Shown in pieces: positions 1 through 9,132 of a stretch of 64,000 nt of DNA. The notes beneath the pieces were generated by a model that was given only the letters and a program-made list of their open reading frames with translations, made no database searches and had not been told where the DNA came from. This stretch comes from Microbacterium hydrocarbonoxydans (GTDB lineage: Bacteria > Actinomycetota > Actinomycetes > Actinomycetales > Microbacteriaceae): contig NZ_JYJB01000010.1 in the NCBI RefSeq assembly GCF_000956475.1, forward strand, positions 868,001-932,000, in the 5' to 3' direction. The translations under genes and the position numbers were made by a program. Numbering within the stretch: the first letter of the stretch is position 1; each line of letters starts with the position of its first letter.

Positions 1-371
1 TGCTCAAGGAGCGCAAGCCCGGCGTGCAGGTCATCGCCGTCGAGCCGACCGCGTCGCCGCTGCTCTCGCAGGGCACGCCCGGGCCCGCGAAGATCCAGGG
101 CATCGGCCCGAACTTCGTGCCGCCCATCCTCGACACCACGGTCTACGACGAGGTCGTGACAGTCGAGTTCGAAGACGCACTGGCGACCTCGCGTGCACTC
201 GCCGCGCGCGAGGGCCTGCTCGTCGGCATCTCCAGCGGCGCCGCCGCCTGGGCTGCGCTGCAGGTCGCCGCCCGCCCCGAGAACGCGGGCAAGAAGATCG
301 TCGTGATCATCCCCGACACCGGTGAGCGCTACCTCTCCACTGCGCTGTTCGAGGACCTTCGCGAGGACTGA
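1..371 (+). CDS. cysK: Cysteine synthase A, C-terminal part (partial)
   Basis: This is the 3' end of a PLP-dependent O-acetylserine sulfhydrylase, which makes cysteine from O-acetylserine and sulfide. The open frame enters from the left edge of the window, so the N-terminus with the PLP lysine is missing. Visible are the late family motifs GISSGAAAW and [14 protein letters not shown], the latter typical of CysK near its end. The stop codon overlaps by one base the ATG of cysE, so the two are translationally coupled. CysK and CysE form the cysteine synthase complex in many bacteria, and the adjacency fits that. Cystathionine beta-synthase is a less likely alternative, because the CysE neighbour and the ending favour CysK. 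Confidence 0.93.
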   Translation, partial: LKERKPGVQVIAVEPTASPLLSQGTPGPAKIQGIGPNFVPPILDTTVYDEVVTVEFEDALATSRALAAREGLLVGISSGAAAWAALQVAARPENAGKKIVVIIPDTGERYLSTALFEDLRED

Positions 372-949
372 TGCACCTTCCGATGTGGGTCGGGCGGATG
401 CGCGAGGACGTCGCATCCGCCCGGCTTCGCGACCCCGCAGCCCGCGGCGGACTCGAGATCGCGATCCTGTACCCCGGTCTGCACGCCATCTGGGCGCATC
501 GGGTGAACCACGCCCTGTGGGTGCGCGGACTGCGCTTCCCCGCCCGCCTCGGCTCCCAGGTCAGCCGCTGGCTGACCGGGGTCGAGATCCACCCCGGCGC
601 GACCATCGGCCGTCGCTTCTTCATCGACCACGGCATGGGCGTGGTGATCGGCGAGACCGCGGAGATCGGCGACGACGTGATGCTCTATCACGGCGTCACG
701 CTCGGCGGCCGCACCCGCGACTCCGGCAAACGGCACCCGACGCTGGAAGACGGCGTCGTCGTCGGAGCCGGCGCGAAGATCCTCGGCCCCATCGTGATCG
801 GCGCGGGTACCGCGATCGGCGCGAACGCCGTTGTCACGAAGGACGCCCCCGCCGACTCGGTGCTCACCGGCATCCCCGCCAAGGCGCGCTCTCGCGTCGC
901 CGGCGAGAACCTGGCGCACCTGCTGGCCGCACCCGACTACTCGATCTGA
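371..949 (+). CDS. cysE: Serine O-acetyltransferase
   Basis: Makes O-acetylserine from serine and acetyl-CoA, the first committed step of cysteine synthesis. The 192-residue protein is the short form of the family. It has the helical start with [19 protein letters not shown] (residues about 34-52), then the left-handed hexapeptide-repeat beta helix with [17 protein letters not shown] and the active-site histidine stretch LYHGVTLGG. The ATG overlaps the cysK stop as TGATG, and no better start is visible. It is followed within 12 bp by a strong hairpin terminator, so cysK-cysE is the end of its transcript. Confidence 0.96.
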   Translation: MHLPMWVGRMREDVASARLRDPAARGGLEIAILYPGLHAIWAHRVNHALWVRGLRFPARLGSQVSRWLTGVEIHPGATIGRRFFIDHGMGVVIGETAEIGDDVMLYHGVTLGGRTRDSGKRHPTLEDGVVVGAGAKILGPIVIGAGTAIGANAVVTKDAPADSVLTGIPAKARSRVAGENLAHLLAAPDYSI

Positions 950-960
950 TCAGCGCACGC

Positions 961-994
961 GAAGAGGGATGCCGGGTGTCCGGCATCCCTCTTC
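961..994. terminator. Bidirectional terminator between cysE and the citrate transporter
   Basis: A 15-16 bp perfect stem, GAAGAGGGATGCCGG paired with CCGGCATCCCTCTTC, encloses a very short loop around position 977. It sits 12 bp after the cysE stop and 6 bp beyond the stop of the convergent transporter gene. It can end transcripts from both sides, although the flanking T runs are short. Confidence 0.85.
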
Positions 995-999
995 GTCGT

Positions 1000-2544
1000 T
1001 CACTGCGCCACGAAGAACGGGATCGCGCCCGTGACCATGCCGACGCCGAGCATCACAAGCGAGACGATCGCGGCGCGCCACAGCACCTTGCGGTGATGGT
1101 CGCCCAGGTTCACGCTCGCGAGCGAGACCAGCAGCAGGATCGCGGGGACGAGCGGGCTCTGCAGGTGCACGGGCTGGCCCGTGATCGACGCTCTCGCCAT
1201 CTCGACCGGGTCGATCCCGAAGTGCGCTGCGCTCTGCGAGAGCACCGGCAGGATGCCGTAGTAGAACGCGTCGTTCGACATGAAGAACGTGAACGGGATC
1301 GACAGGATGCCGGTGATGGGCGCGAGGAACGGTCCGAGAGCGGGCGGGAGCACATTCGTGATCCAGTTCGCCATGGCGTCGACCATTCCGGTGCCGGTGA
1401 GCACGCCCACGAGGACGCCGGCGGCGATGACCATGGAGACGACGCCGACGATGCTGGGGGCGTGCGCGACGATCTCGGACGCCTGGTCCTTGATGGTGCG
1501 GAAGTTGAGCAGGAGGGCGATACCCGCACCGACCATGAACACGTAGGGCAGCGGCAGGATGTCGAGCACCAGCAGCACCATCACGGCCACGGTGAGCACC
1601 AGGTTGAACCAGATCAGCTTCGGACGGAGCGTGGTGCGAGCCGGATCCAGCATCGTGTCGGCCATCGCGGTGTCTGCGGGGTCGACGCTCGCGGCGGCGA
1701 CCGGGCCGTGACCGCCGGCGACCACGACGACGTTGCCCGTGTGCAGCGAGGCGCGCGCGCCCGGCTTGGGCTCTGCGCCGCGGAAGATCCTCGGCACGGT
1801 CGACAGGGCGCCCCCGTCGGCACTCGTGAGCAGTCCTTCGGAGTCGAGACGCCCGAGACGGCGGCGCTCCTGCAGGCCGAGGATCCAGGCGAAGCCCAGC
1901 GTCACGACGAGCCCGGCGCCCAGCGCCGGCAGCATCGGCACGAAGATGTCGGTCGGCTGCAGTCCCAGAGCCGTCGCCGCGCGAACAGTCGGTCCGCCCC
2001 ACGGCACGATGTTCAGCGTGCCGTTCATGAGACCGGCGACGCAGGTGAGGACGACCGGGCTCATTCCGAGACGCAGGTAGATCGGCAGCATCGCCGAGGT
2101 CGTGATGATGAAGGTCGTGGAGCCGTCTCCGTCGAGCGACACCGCCCCGGCGAGGATGGCCGTGCCGAGAACGACCTTGGCCGGATCGTCGCCGAGCAGG
2201 CGTGTGATCACACGGATGAGCGGGTCGAACAGGCCCACGTCGATCATGATCCCGAAGAACATGATCGCGAACATCAGCAGCGCAGCCGTCGGCGCCATCT
2301 TGCCGATCGAGTCGAGGATCATGTCGCCCAGACCGAGGCCGGCGCCCGCGAACAGGCCGAACGCCGTCGGCACGAGGATCAGGGCGACCATGGGCGTGAG
2401 CCGCTTGGTCATGATGAGCGTCATGAACGCCAGGACCATGGTGAATCCGAGAAGGACGAGCACCCATTCCGGTGGCACGAACGCCACATCGTACGTGGGC
2501 GCCTCGTCGGCGGCCGAGAGCAGGCCGGTGAGCGCATCAGGCAT
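1000..2544 (-). CDS. CitMHS-family citrate/metal:proton symporter
   Basis: A 514-residue polytopic membrane protein with about 12 hydrophobic segments. It resembles CitM/CitH transporters, which import citrate complexed with a divalent metal together with protons. Family-like stretches include MFAIMFFGIMIDVGLFDPL (about 90-110), GAVSLDGDGSTTFIIT (about 135-150) and MNGTLNIVPWGGPTVRAA (about 175-192). A polar loop at about 230-290 divides the two halves. The start ATG has AAGGAG six bases upstream. It is divergent from a CitA/CitB-like two-component system 146 bp away, which is the classic control arrangement for citrate uptake. Substrate and metal (Mg or Ca) cannot be read from sequence, and other dicarboxylates are possible. 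Confidence 0.88.
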   Translation of the reverse strand: MPDALTGLLSAADEAPTYDVAFVPPEWVLVLLGFTMVLAFMTLIMTKRLTPMVALILVPTAFGLFAGAGLGLGDMILDSIGKMAPTAALLMFAIMFFGIMIDVGLFDPLIRVITRLLGDDPAKVVLGTAILAGAVSLDGDGSTTFIITTSAMLPIYLRLGMSPVVLTCVAGLMNGTLNIVPWGGPTVRAATALGLQPTDIFVPMLPALGAGLVVTLGFAWILGLQERRRLGRLDSEGLLTSADGGALSTVPRIFRGAEPKPGARASLHTGNVVVVAGGHGPVAAASVDPADTAMADTMLDPARTTLRPKLIWFNLVLTVAVMVLLVLDILPLPYVFMVGAGIALLLNFRTIKDQASEIVAHAPSIVGVVSMVIAAGVLVGVLTGTGMVDAMANWITNVLPPALGPFLAPITGILSIPFTFFMSNDAFYYGILPVLSQSAAHFGIDPVEMARASITGQPVHLQSPLVPAILLLVSLASVNLGDHHRKVLWRAAIVSLVMLGVGMVTGAIPFFVAQ

Positions 2545-2664
2545 GCGTTGACTCCTTCGTCGTATCTCCGTCGGCGATGACGGATCCTGAAGAGACTAGG
2601 GAATCGACGCTCCCCGGGTGCGGTATCCCGCATTCCCGGCCGTTGTGCGCGTAGCGTGAGTTCT

Positions 2665-2677
2665 GCGCATATTGCGC
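2665..2677. promoter_or_regulatory. Inverted repeat in the divergent citrate control region
   Basis: GCGCA-TAT-TGCGC lies 13 bp upstream of the sensor kinase GTG, inside the 146 bp between the divergent transporter and kinase genes. It overlaps the place where a -10 element for the kinase would fall. It could be a binding site for the adjacent response regulator, but only one copy is seen, so this is weak. Confidence 0.3.
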
Positions 2678-2690
2678 GAGAGGAGCACCG

Positions 2691-4349
2691 GTGCCCGGAA
2701 AGACGACGTCGATGAGGCCGCGCTTCGCCACGCGCGCCCTGCTGCTTCACCTCGCCACCGTTGTTCTCGTCGTCGTGCTGTGCACCAGTGTCTACCTGGT
2801 GCTCGCCGTGCAGCAGCTGCGCGCCGACGCCGAATCGACCGCGCTCGGCATCGCCCGCACGCTGGCGGAGGACCCGCAGGTCCGTGACGAGGTCTCCCGC
2901 ATCTCGGCATCAGATCAGGCGCCGGATGCCGACGCCCTCCGCGACGGCGACCTGCAGCGCATCGCGTCCGGCGTCGCGGCACGCACCGGCGCGCTGTTCG
3001 TCGTGATCACCGACGATCACGGCATCCGCCTCGCCCATCCCACGCCGTCCCGCATCGGCGAGGAGGTCAGCACCCCGTACCAGCAGGTGCTGGAGGGCGA
3101 GGAGATCGTGGACTGGCAGACGGGCACTCTGGGCGAGTCCGCCCGCGCGAAGGTCCCTGTGCGCGATGACAGCGGCACGCCGGTCGGCGAGGTCAGCGTG
3201 GGCTTCGAGCGGGCCGGGGTCTTCGACGACCTCCCACCCCTGCTCACCCTGATGGCCGCGACGGCGGCAGGTGCCCTGGCGATCGCCGTGCTCGCCTTCC
3301 TGCTGTTGCGCCGCCGCTGGGAGCGACTCACGCTCGGCGTGCAGCCTGAAGAGCTCGTCGCACTCGTGCAGAATCAGGCGGCGGTGCTCAACGGCGTGGA
3401 CGACGGAGTGCTCGCGGTCGACACGCGCGGCGTGGTGCGCGTGAGCAACGACGCATCCGACCGCCTGCTCGCACTCGACTCCCCCGTCGGCGCCCGCCTG
3501 GCCGATCTCGACCTCCCGCAGGCAGTGCGCGACGCGGTGACGGGAGCGCCCCGCGCATCGAGCACGGTCGTGGCTGATCGGATGCTGTACCTCGATTCTC
3601 GTCCGGTGGTGCGCGACGGGCGCTCGCTGGGACGCGTGCTGATCGTACGGGATCGCACCGACCTCGTCGCGCTGACCGAGCGGCTGGAGACCGTGCGCAC
3701 GATGACCGCCGCCCTGCGCGTGCAGAGACACGAGTTCGCGAATCGCATGCACGTGGTGGCGGGGCTCATCGACGCCGACCGCGGCTCCGACGCCCGGGCC
3801 TTCCTCGGGGAGCTGATCGGACGCGGATCGGTGAACTTCCCCGTCGCCGGACTCGAGCTCCTCGCCGACCCCTTCCTGCACTCGTTCCTGGGCGCCAAGG
3901 GCATCGAGGCCGGCGAGCGCGGTGTCGCTCTGCGCATCGCCGAGGACACGCAGCTGATCGGAAGCGTGATCGCGGCCGAGGACGTCGCGGCCGTGCTCGG
4001 CAACCTCGTCGACAACGCCGTCACCGCGGCCGTGGCCGGCGAGCGGACTCCGCGCTGGGTCGAGGTGGCCGTGCTCGGCGACGGCGACGCGCTCGTCGTG
4101 ACCGTCTCGGATTCGGGCGCCGGCCTCGCGGGCGTCGATCCGCTCGTTCCCGGATCGGGCCGCGACGACGACTCCGACCGGGTGCACGGTCACGGGCTGG
4201 GCATCCCGCTCTCCCGCGAGATCGCCCGTCGCAGCGGCGGAGACCTGTGGGTCATCGATCCTGGCGGCCCCGACGGCGGCGCCGTGTTCGCGGCGCGCAT
4301 CGGAGGCGCGGTCGATCCAGCCTCGACAGAACTGAAGGAGCGGCCATGA
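2691..4349 (+). CDS. CitA/DcuS-like sensor histidine kinase
   Basis: A 552-residue membrane sensor kinase of the citrate/C4-dicarboxylate family. Transmembrane helix 1 spans about 15-40. A periplasmic-type sensor domain covers about 42-180, TM2 about 183-206, and a cytoplasmic PAS domain about 225-320. The phosphoacceptor is H347 in RVQRHEFANRMH, the family-specific H-box. The ATPase domain has the N-box LGNLVDNAV and the G-boxes DSGAGL and HGHGLGIPL. Translation starts at GTG with GAGAGGAG upstream. The stop overlaps the start of the regulator gene (ATGA), so the pair is coupled. From position it probably controls the divergent citrate-type transporter. The ligand is inferred, not shown. Confidence 0.9.
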   Translation: MPGKTTSMRPRFATRALLLHLATVVLVVVLCTSVYLVLAVQQLRADAESTALGIARTLAEDPQVRDEVSRISASDQAPDADALRDGDLQRIASGVAARTGALFVVITDDHGIRLAHPTPSRIGEEVSTPYQQVLEGEEIVDWQTGTLGESARAKVPVRDDSGTPVGEVSVGFERAGVFDDLPPLLTLMAATAAGALAIAVLAFLLLRRRWERLTLGVQPEELVALVQNQAAVLNGVDDGVLAVDTRGVVRVSNDASDRLLALDSPVGARLADLDLPQAVRDAVTGAPRASSTVVADRMLYLDSRPVVRDGRSLGRVLIVRDRTDLVALTERLETVRTMTAALRVQRHEFANRMHVVAGLIDADRGSDARAFLGELIGRGSVNFPVAGLELLADPFLHSFLGAKGIEAGERGVALRIAEDTQLIGSVIAAEDVAAVLGNLVDNAVTAAVAGERTPRWVEVAVLGDGDALVVTVSDSGAGLAGVDPLVPGSGRDDDSDRVHGHGLGIPLSREIARRSGGDLWVIDPGGPDGGAVFAARIGGAVDPASTELKERP

Positions 4350-4999
4350 CCGGAACCCTGCGAGTCCTCATCCTCGACGACGATTTCCGCGTCGGGCAGC
4401 TCCACCAGGGCATCGTCGACGATCACCCCGGATACACGGCGCTGACTCCTGTGCGCTCGATCGCCGAGGCGAGAGACAGCATCCGCTCGTCGTCACCGGA
4501 CCTCCTCCTCGCCGATGTCTTCCTCCCCGACGGCGACGGCATCGGCCTCGTGCGCGACGCCGGGGTCGACGCGATACTCATCTCGGCGGCCGACGACGCC
4601 GCCACCGTGCGCCGCGCTCTGCGGTCGGGGGCGGTCGGATATCTCGTCAAGCCCTTCGAGCGCCGGGCGCTCACAGGCCTGCTCGACCGCTTCGCGCGCT
4701 ACCGGAACCTCGTGAGCGGCGACCGCCCGCTCCGTCAGGAGGACGTGGATCGTGCGCTCGCGATCCTGCACGGCGCCGGCGAGCCCGTCTCGCTGTCGCG
4801 ATCAGCGACGGAGCAGCTCGTCTTCGCCGCTCTCGGAGACGGCGAGGCCTCGGCCGCCGAGGTCGGCGAACGCGTCGGCATCTCCAGGGCCACCGCGCAG
4901 CGGCATCTGGCTGCCCTGGCTGCTCGGGATGTCGTCGAGGTGCGCCTTCGCTACGGAGCCACCGGGCGCCCGGAGCACCGGTACGCGGCGCGCGCCTGA
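4346..4999 (+). CDS. CitB/DcuR-like response regulator
   Basis: A 217-residue two-component regulator. The receiver domain (1-120) has the acidic pocket D11-D12-D13, the phospho-acceptor D57 in LLLADVFLPDGDG, S80 and K102 in LVKPFE. A C-terminal helix-turn-helix (about 165-200) carries AAEVGERVGISRATAQRHL, as in the CitB/DpiA branch, which differs from OmpR and NarL types. The start chosen is the ATG overlapping the kinase stop, with GAAGGAG upstream. A longer in-frame extension exists but lies inside the kinase and is not family-like. It probably acts on the transporter promoter upstream of the kinase. Confidence 0.9.
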   Translation: MTGTLRVLILDDDFRVGQLHQGIVDDHPGYTALTPVRSIAEARDSIRSSSPDLLLADVFLPDGDGIGLVRDAGVDAILISAADDAATVRRALRSGAVGYLVKPFERRALTGLLDRFARYRNLVSGDRPLRQEDVDRALAILHGAGEPVSLSRSATEQLVFAALGDGEASAAEVGERVGISRATAQRHLAALAARDVVEVRLRYGATGRPEHRYAARA

Positions 5000-5009
5000 G
5001 CCGGACGCG

Positions 5010-6089
5010 TCAGGACTCGGAGCCGAGAGCGGCGAGGCGCGCCTCTTCATCGGCCTGGATGGCGGATTCGATGATCGGCTCGAGAGCGCCGTCCATCACC
5101 TGGTCCAGGTTGTACGCCTTGAATCCGGTGCGGTGATCCGCGATGCGGTTCTCCGGGAAGTTGTAGGTGCGGATGCGCTCGGAGCGATCCATCGTGCGGA
5201 TCTGCGACTTGCGGGCGTCGGATGCCACGGCATCCAGCTCCTCCTGCTGCCTGGCGAGCAGGCGGGCGCGCAACACGCGCATCGCCGCCTCCCTGTTCTG
5301 CAGCTGCGACTTCTCGTTCTGCATCGAGACGACGATTCCCGTGGGCACGTGCGTGATGCGCACCGCCGAGTCGGTCGTGTTCACCGACTGGCCGCCGGGA
5401 CCCGACGAGCGGAACACGTCGATCTTCAGATCGTTCTGGTCGATCTGGATCTCCTCCGGCTCGTCCACCTCGGGGAAGACCAGCACGCCCGTCGTCGAGG
5501 TGTGGATGCGCCCCTGCGACTCGGTCGCCGGGACCCGCTGCACACGGTGCACTCCGCCCTCGTACTTGAGGTGAGCCCACACGCCCTGCGCAGGGTCGGT
5601 GGATGAGCCCTTGATCGCGACCTGGACGTCCTTGTAACCGCCGAGGTCGGACTCGTTGCGCTCGAGGAGCTCGGTCTTCCAGCCCTTCGACGCCGCGTAC
5701 TGGATGTACATGCGCAGCAGGTCGGCGGCGAACAGCGCCGACTCCGCACCGCCCTCGCCCGCCTTGATCTCCATGATCACGTCACGGGCGTCGTCGGGGT
5801 CGCGCGGGATCAGCAGACGTCGCAGCCTCTCCTGTGCGGCTTGCAGCCCCTCTTCGAGAGCCGGCACCTCCTCGGCGAAGGCGTCGTCCTCACGGGCCAG
5901 TTCCCGCGCTGCGTCGAGGTCATCGGATGCCGCCACCCACGCATCGTAGGCGGCGACGATCCGCGACAGCTCGGCATAGCGGCGGTTGACCCGCTTGGCC
6001 CGTGCAGCATCCGCGTGCACCGCCGGGTCGGAGAGCTCCTCCTGGACCCGGCGATGCTCGTCGATCAGAGACTGTACGGACTCGAACAC
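5010..6089 (-). CDS. prfA: Peptide chain release factor 1
   Basis: Recognises UAA and UAG stop codons and triggers peptide release. At 359 residues it has the usual length. The peptidyl-transferase motif GGQ appears in [15 protein letters not shown], and the RF1-type codon-reading tripeptide PAT in [10 protein letters not shown], which separates it from RF2 (SPF). The start is GTG with GAGG seven bases upstream. The 8-bp gap to rho places its ribosome-binding site over the end of rho, so it is co-transcribed with rho. The next gene, the citrate response regulator, converges from the other side only 10 bp away, and no clear terminator is visible between them. Confidence 0.96.
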   Translation of the reverse strand: MFESVQSLIDEHRRVQEELSDPAVHADAARAKRVNRRYAELSRIVAAYDAWVAASDDLDAARELAREDDAFAEEVPALEEGLQAAQERLRRLLIPRDPDDARDVIMEIKAGEGGAESALFAADLLRMYIQYAASKGWKTELLERNESDLGGYKDVQVAIKGSSTDPAQGVWAHLKYEGGVHRVQRVPATESQGRIHTSTTGVLVFPEVDEPEEIQIDQNDLKIDVFRSSGPGGQSVNTTDSAVRITHVPTGIVVSMQNEKSQLQNREAAMRVLRARLLARQQEELDAVASDARKSQIRTMDRSERIRTYNFPENRIADHRTGFKAYNLDQVMDGALEPIIESAIQADEEARLAALGSES

Positions 6090-6097
6090 GCCCGACC

Positions 6098-8023
6098 TCA
6101 GCGGATGTTGCTGTCGTGACCGCCCGCAGGCAGCGTCGGGATCGACTTCTGCATCTGCACCAGGAACTCGACGTTCGAGTGGGTCTCCTTGAGCTTGCCG
6201 AGCACGACCTCGAGGGCCTGCTGCTGGTCGAGACCCGCGAGGGCGCGACGCAGCTTCCAGGTGATCTTGACCTCGTCGGAGCTCAGCAGCATCTCCTCGC
6301 GACGGGTGCTCGAGGCGTTGACGTCGACCGCGGGGAAGATGCGCTTGTCGGCGAGGGCCCGCGACAGGCGCAGCTCGCTGTTGCCGGTGCCCTTGAACTC
6401 CTCGAAGATGACCTCATCCATCTTGGAGCCGGTCTCGACGAGCGCGGTGGCGAGGATCGTGAGCGATCCGCCGTTCTCGATGTTGCGCGCGGCTCCGAAG
6501 AAGCGCTTCGGCGGGTAGAGGGCAGAGGCGTCGACACCGCCGGTGAGGACACGACCCGACGCCGGTGCCGCGAGGTTGTACGCACGACCGAGGCGCGTGA
6601 TCGAGTCGAGCAGCACGACGACGTCGCGGCCCAGCTCGACGAGGCGCTTGGCGCGCTCGATCGCAAGCTCGGCGACCGTGGTGTGGTCCTCAGCGGGGCG
6701 GTCGAACGTCGAGGCGATGACCTCGCCCTTCACGGTGCGCTCCATGTCGGTGACCTCTTCGGGGCGCTCGTCGACGAGCACGACCATGAGGTGGACCTCG
6801 GGGTTGTTGATCGCGATGGCGTTCGCGATCTGCTGCAGCACGATCGTCTTGCCGGCCTTCGGCGGCGCGACGATGAGACCGCGCTGGCCCTTGCCGATCG
6901 GTGCGACCAGGTCGATGATGCGCTGGGTCAGCTTCTCGGGGGCCGTCTCCAGGCGCAGGCGCTCCTGCGGGTAGAGCGGGGTGAGCTTGCCGAACTCCAC
7001 GCGGTTGGCGGCGTCATCGACCGACAGCCCGTTGACCGAGTCGACCTTGACCAGCGCGTTGTACTTCTGGCGGCCCTGCTGCTCGCCCTCGCGAGGCTGC
7101 TTGATCGAGCCGACGATCGCGTCGCCCTTGCGCAGGTTGTACTTCTTGACCTGACCGAGGGAGACGTAGACGTCGCTGGGGCCGGCGAGGTAGCCGGTGG
7201 TGCGCACGAAAGCGTAGTTGTCGAGCACGTCGAGGATGCCGGCGATCGGGATCAGGACGTCGTCCTCGCCGATCTCGGTGTCGAACTCGTCGACAGGGCC
7301 GCCGGTGCGGCGCTTGTTGCGCTGACGGTTGCGGCCACCTGCCGAACCCTCGTCGTCACCGGACTGGTTGTTCTGCTGCTGGCTGCCTTCGTTCTGCGAC
7401 TGACCGGCTGCGCCGTTCTGGCCGCGTCCGCGGTTCCGGCTGCGGCTGCGGCTGCGGCCGCGACCGCCCTGCTCGTCGCCATCACCCTGCTCGGGGGCGG
7501 AGGAGGCGTCGTCCGCGGCAGCGGCGTCGGCCTGCTTCTCGGTGGCTGCGTCGGCCTTCTCGGCAGGCGCTGCCGGAGCGTCGGCGGCGTCGGCGGCCTC
7601 GACGGGCTTCTTCGCACCACGGCGACCACGAGGAGTCTTGGGAGCTGCGTCTGCAGCGGGAGCATCGGCAGCAGGGGCCTCGGATGCAGGAGCCTCGGGC
7701 GCCTGCGCCGGCTCGGCCGCGGGGGCCTCTGCGGTCTCGGCATCGGCCTTCTTGGCCCGGCTGCGACGCGGAGCCTTCGCCTTGGGCGCAGCCTCGGCCG
7801 CGGGCGCGTCGGAAGCAGCAGGAGCTTCGGATGCCGGAGCCTCGGCTGCCGGAGCCTCGGCGGCGGCCTTCTCCGCCTTCGCGGCGGCCGTCGCGGTGGT
7901 GGCACGACGGGGCGCGCGCTTGCGGGCGGGCGCCGCAGGCGCCTCGGCGACGGTGTCAGCGGCGGGCGCCGCGTTCTCGTTCACAACGGATGAGTCGTTC
8001 TGGGTCTCGGAGAAATTCTCCAC
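6098..8023 (-). CDS. rho: Transcription termination factor Rho (actinobacterial, long N-terminus)
   Basis: A hexameric RNA-dependent ATPase that ends transcription. The 641 residues are far more than the roughly 420 of E. coli Rho. Residues 1-250 are low complexity: alternating Ala/Pro/Glu blocks, then an Arg/Ser/Gly/Asn/Gln-rich stretch including [16 protein letters not shown]. The RNA-binding cold-shock-like domain begins near [18 protein letters not shown] (about 255). The ATPase core has Walker A in [15 protein letters not shown], then [14 protein letters not shown] and the late [10 protein letters not shown]. The start is GTG with AGAGGGAG upstream. I do not see the usual small Rho_N helical domain at the beginning (see findings). 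It is followed directly by prfA. Confidence 0.97.
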   Translation of the reverse strand: MENFSETQNDSSVVNENAAPAADTVAEAPAAPARKRAPRRATTATAAAKAEKAAAEAPAAEAPASEAPAASDAPAAEAAPKAKAPRRSRAKKADAETAEAPAAEPAQAPEAPASEAPAADAPAADAAPKTPRGRRGAKKPVEAADAADAPAAPAEKADAATEKQADAAAADDASSAPEQGDGDEQGGRGRSRSRSRNRGRGQNGAAGQSQNEGSQQQNNQSGDDEGSAGGRNRQRNKRRTGGPVDEFDTEIGEDDVLIPIAGILDVLDNYAFVRTTGYLAGPSDVYVSLGQVKKYNLRKGDAIVGSIKQPREGEQQGRQKYNALVKVDSVNGLSVDDAANRVEFGKLTPLYPQERLRLETAPEKLTQRIIDLVAPIGKGQRGLIVAPPKAGKTIVLQQIANAIAINNPEVHLMVVLVDERPEEVTDMERTVKGEVIASTFDRPAEDHTTVAELAIERAKRLVELGRDVVVLLDSITRLGRAYNLAAPASGRVLTGGVDASALYPPKRFFGAARNIENGGSLTILATALVETGSKMDEVIFEEFKGTGNSELRLSRALADKRIFPAVDVNASSTRREEMLLSSDEVKITWKLRRALAGLDQQQALEVVLGKLKETHSNVEFLVQMQKSIPTLPAGGHDSNIR

Positions 8024-8200
8024 GAGTACTCCCTCTTTGGTCTCGGAGACATGAGCGTTCCGCGCACAACGGGTGCTGCGCGCGATCGCACTGGCTGACG
8101 CTCGGCGACAGCCTGCCTTGGCACAGACTCGCAGAGGAGAAGTGCTTCAAGGGTTTGCGTGCGGGTCCTGCAGAGTTGCAATGGGGCCAGATTCACGCAG
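8024..8200 (-). other. Leader and promoter region of rho
   Basis: These 177 bp separate thrB (upstream on the same strand) from rho. The region is long for this compact gene block, so rho probably has its own promoter and a 5' leader, as is common for self-regulated rho genes. I could not identify a convincing -35/-10 pair, terminator hairpin or known RNA element in it. Confidence 0.35.
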
Positions 8201-9130
8201 TTACGTGGAGCCCTCCGCTCGTTCCCCCACTGTACCACCACGCACGTCGACCGCGAGCAGCAGCGCGTCCCACGGGGTGTCTGTGACGCCGGCTGCCAGT
8301 TCCACGGCATCCTGGCGGCTTCCCGGGCCATCGGCGAGCACCAGGACACTGGGTCCCGCCCCCGAGACGACGGCGGCGAAACCTGCCGCGCGCAGAGCCT
8401 GAACCAGCCGCTGCGTCTCGGGCATGGCCTCGGCCCGATAATCCTGATGCAGCCTGTCTGCCGTGGCGTCGAGCAGCAGCTCGGGGCTCTGCATGAGAGC
8501 CGCGATCAGCAGAGCGGAGCGCGAGACGTTGAAGACAGCGTCCTCGGTCGACACCTGCGGGGGCTGCAGCGATCGGGCCTTCGACGTCGACATCGTGTAG
8601 GAGGGCACGAGCACGAGGGGCGAGACGCCGCGGTGCACCAGCAGCTTCTTGTGCTGCGGGCCTCTCTCCCCCATCCAGGCGATCGTAAGGCCGCCGAACA
8701 GGGCAGGAGCCACGTTGTCGGGGTGCCCCTCGAGTTCGGTGGCGAGGCGCAGCAGATCGTCGTCGCCGATCTCCACGTCGCCCTCGAGCAGTCCCTTCGC
8801 GGCGAGGATGCCGGCGGTCACCGCCGCGCCGGACGAACCGAGTCCGCGGCCGTGCGGCACGCCGTTCTCCGCGACGATGCGCAAGCCGGGCATCTCACGC
8901 CCGACGTCCTGGTAGACATGCGCGATCGTGCGGACGATCAGGTTCGACTCGTCGCGCGGGATCTCATCGGCGCCCGTCCCTGACACCTGGATCTCGAGCT
9001 GCCCTGCCGGGAGCTCCGTGACGAGCAGCGTGTCGTAGATGCTGAGCGCGAGACCGAGCGTGTCGAAACCCGGACCGAGATTGGCGCTGGTGGCGGGAAC
9101 CGTGACCTCGACGGTGCGTCCGAGCACCAT
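8201..9130 (-). CDS. thrB: Homoserine kinase
   Basis: A GHMP-family kinase that phosphorylates homoserine on the way to threonine. About 309 residues. The GHMP ATP loop is visible as GRGLGSSGAAVTAG (about 90-103), preceded by the N-terminal VPATSANLGPGFDTLG of the family. The C-terminal motif region contains VVSGAGPSVLVL. A GTG two codons upstream overlaps the hom stop (GTGA), but the ATG chosen has GGAAGG at a better distance. Either start couples it to hom. Together with hom and lysA it forms an aspartate-family amino acid operon. Confidence 0.95.
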   Translation of the reverse strand: MVLGRTVEVTVPATSANLGPGFDTLGLALSIYDTLLVTELPAGQLEIQVSGTGADEIPRDESNLIVRTIAHVYQDVGREMPGLRIVAENGVPHGRGLGSSGAAVTAGILAAKGLLEGDVEIGDDDLLRLATELEGHPDNVAPALFGGLTIAWMGERGPQHKKLLVHRGVSPLVLVPSYTMSTSKARSLQPPQVSTEDAVFNVSRSALLIAALMQSPELLLDATADRLHQDYRAEAMPETQRLVQALRAAGFAAVVSGAGPSVLVLADGPGSRQDAVELAAGVTDTPWDALLLAVDVRGGTVGERAEGST

Positions 9131-9132
9131 CG

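Noticed and set aside
322-2580. Plus-strand frame of 752 codons covering cysE and the citrate transporter
   Set aside because: Runs across two recognised genes in other frames and is extremely rich in Arg, Asp and His, as expected for a shadow.
6002-7993. Plus-strand frame of 663 codons opposite rho
   Set aside because: A shadow of rho and prfA, arising from high third-position GC; no family features.
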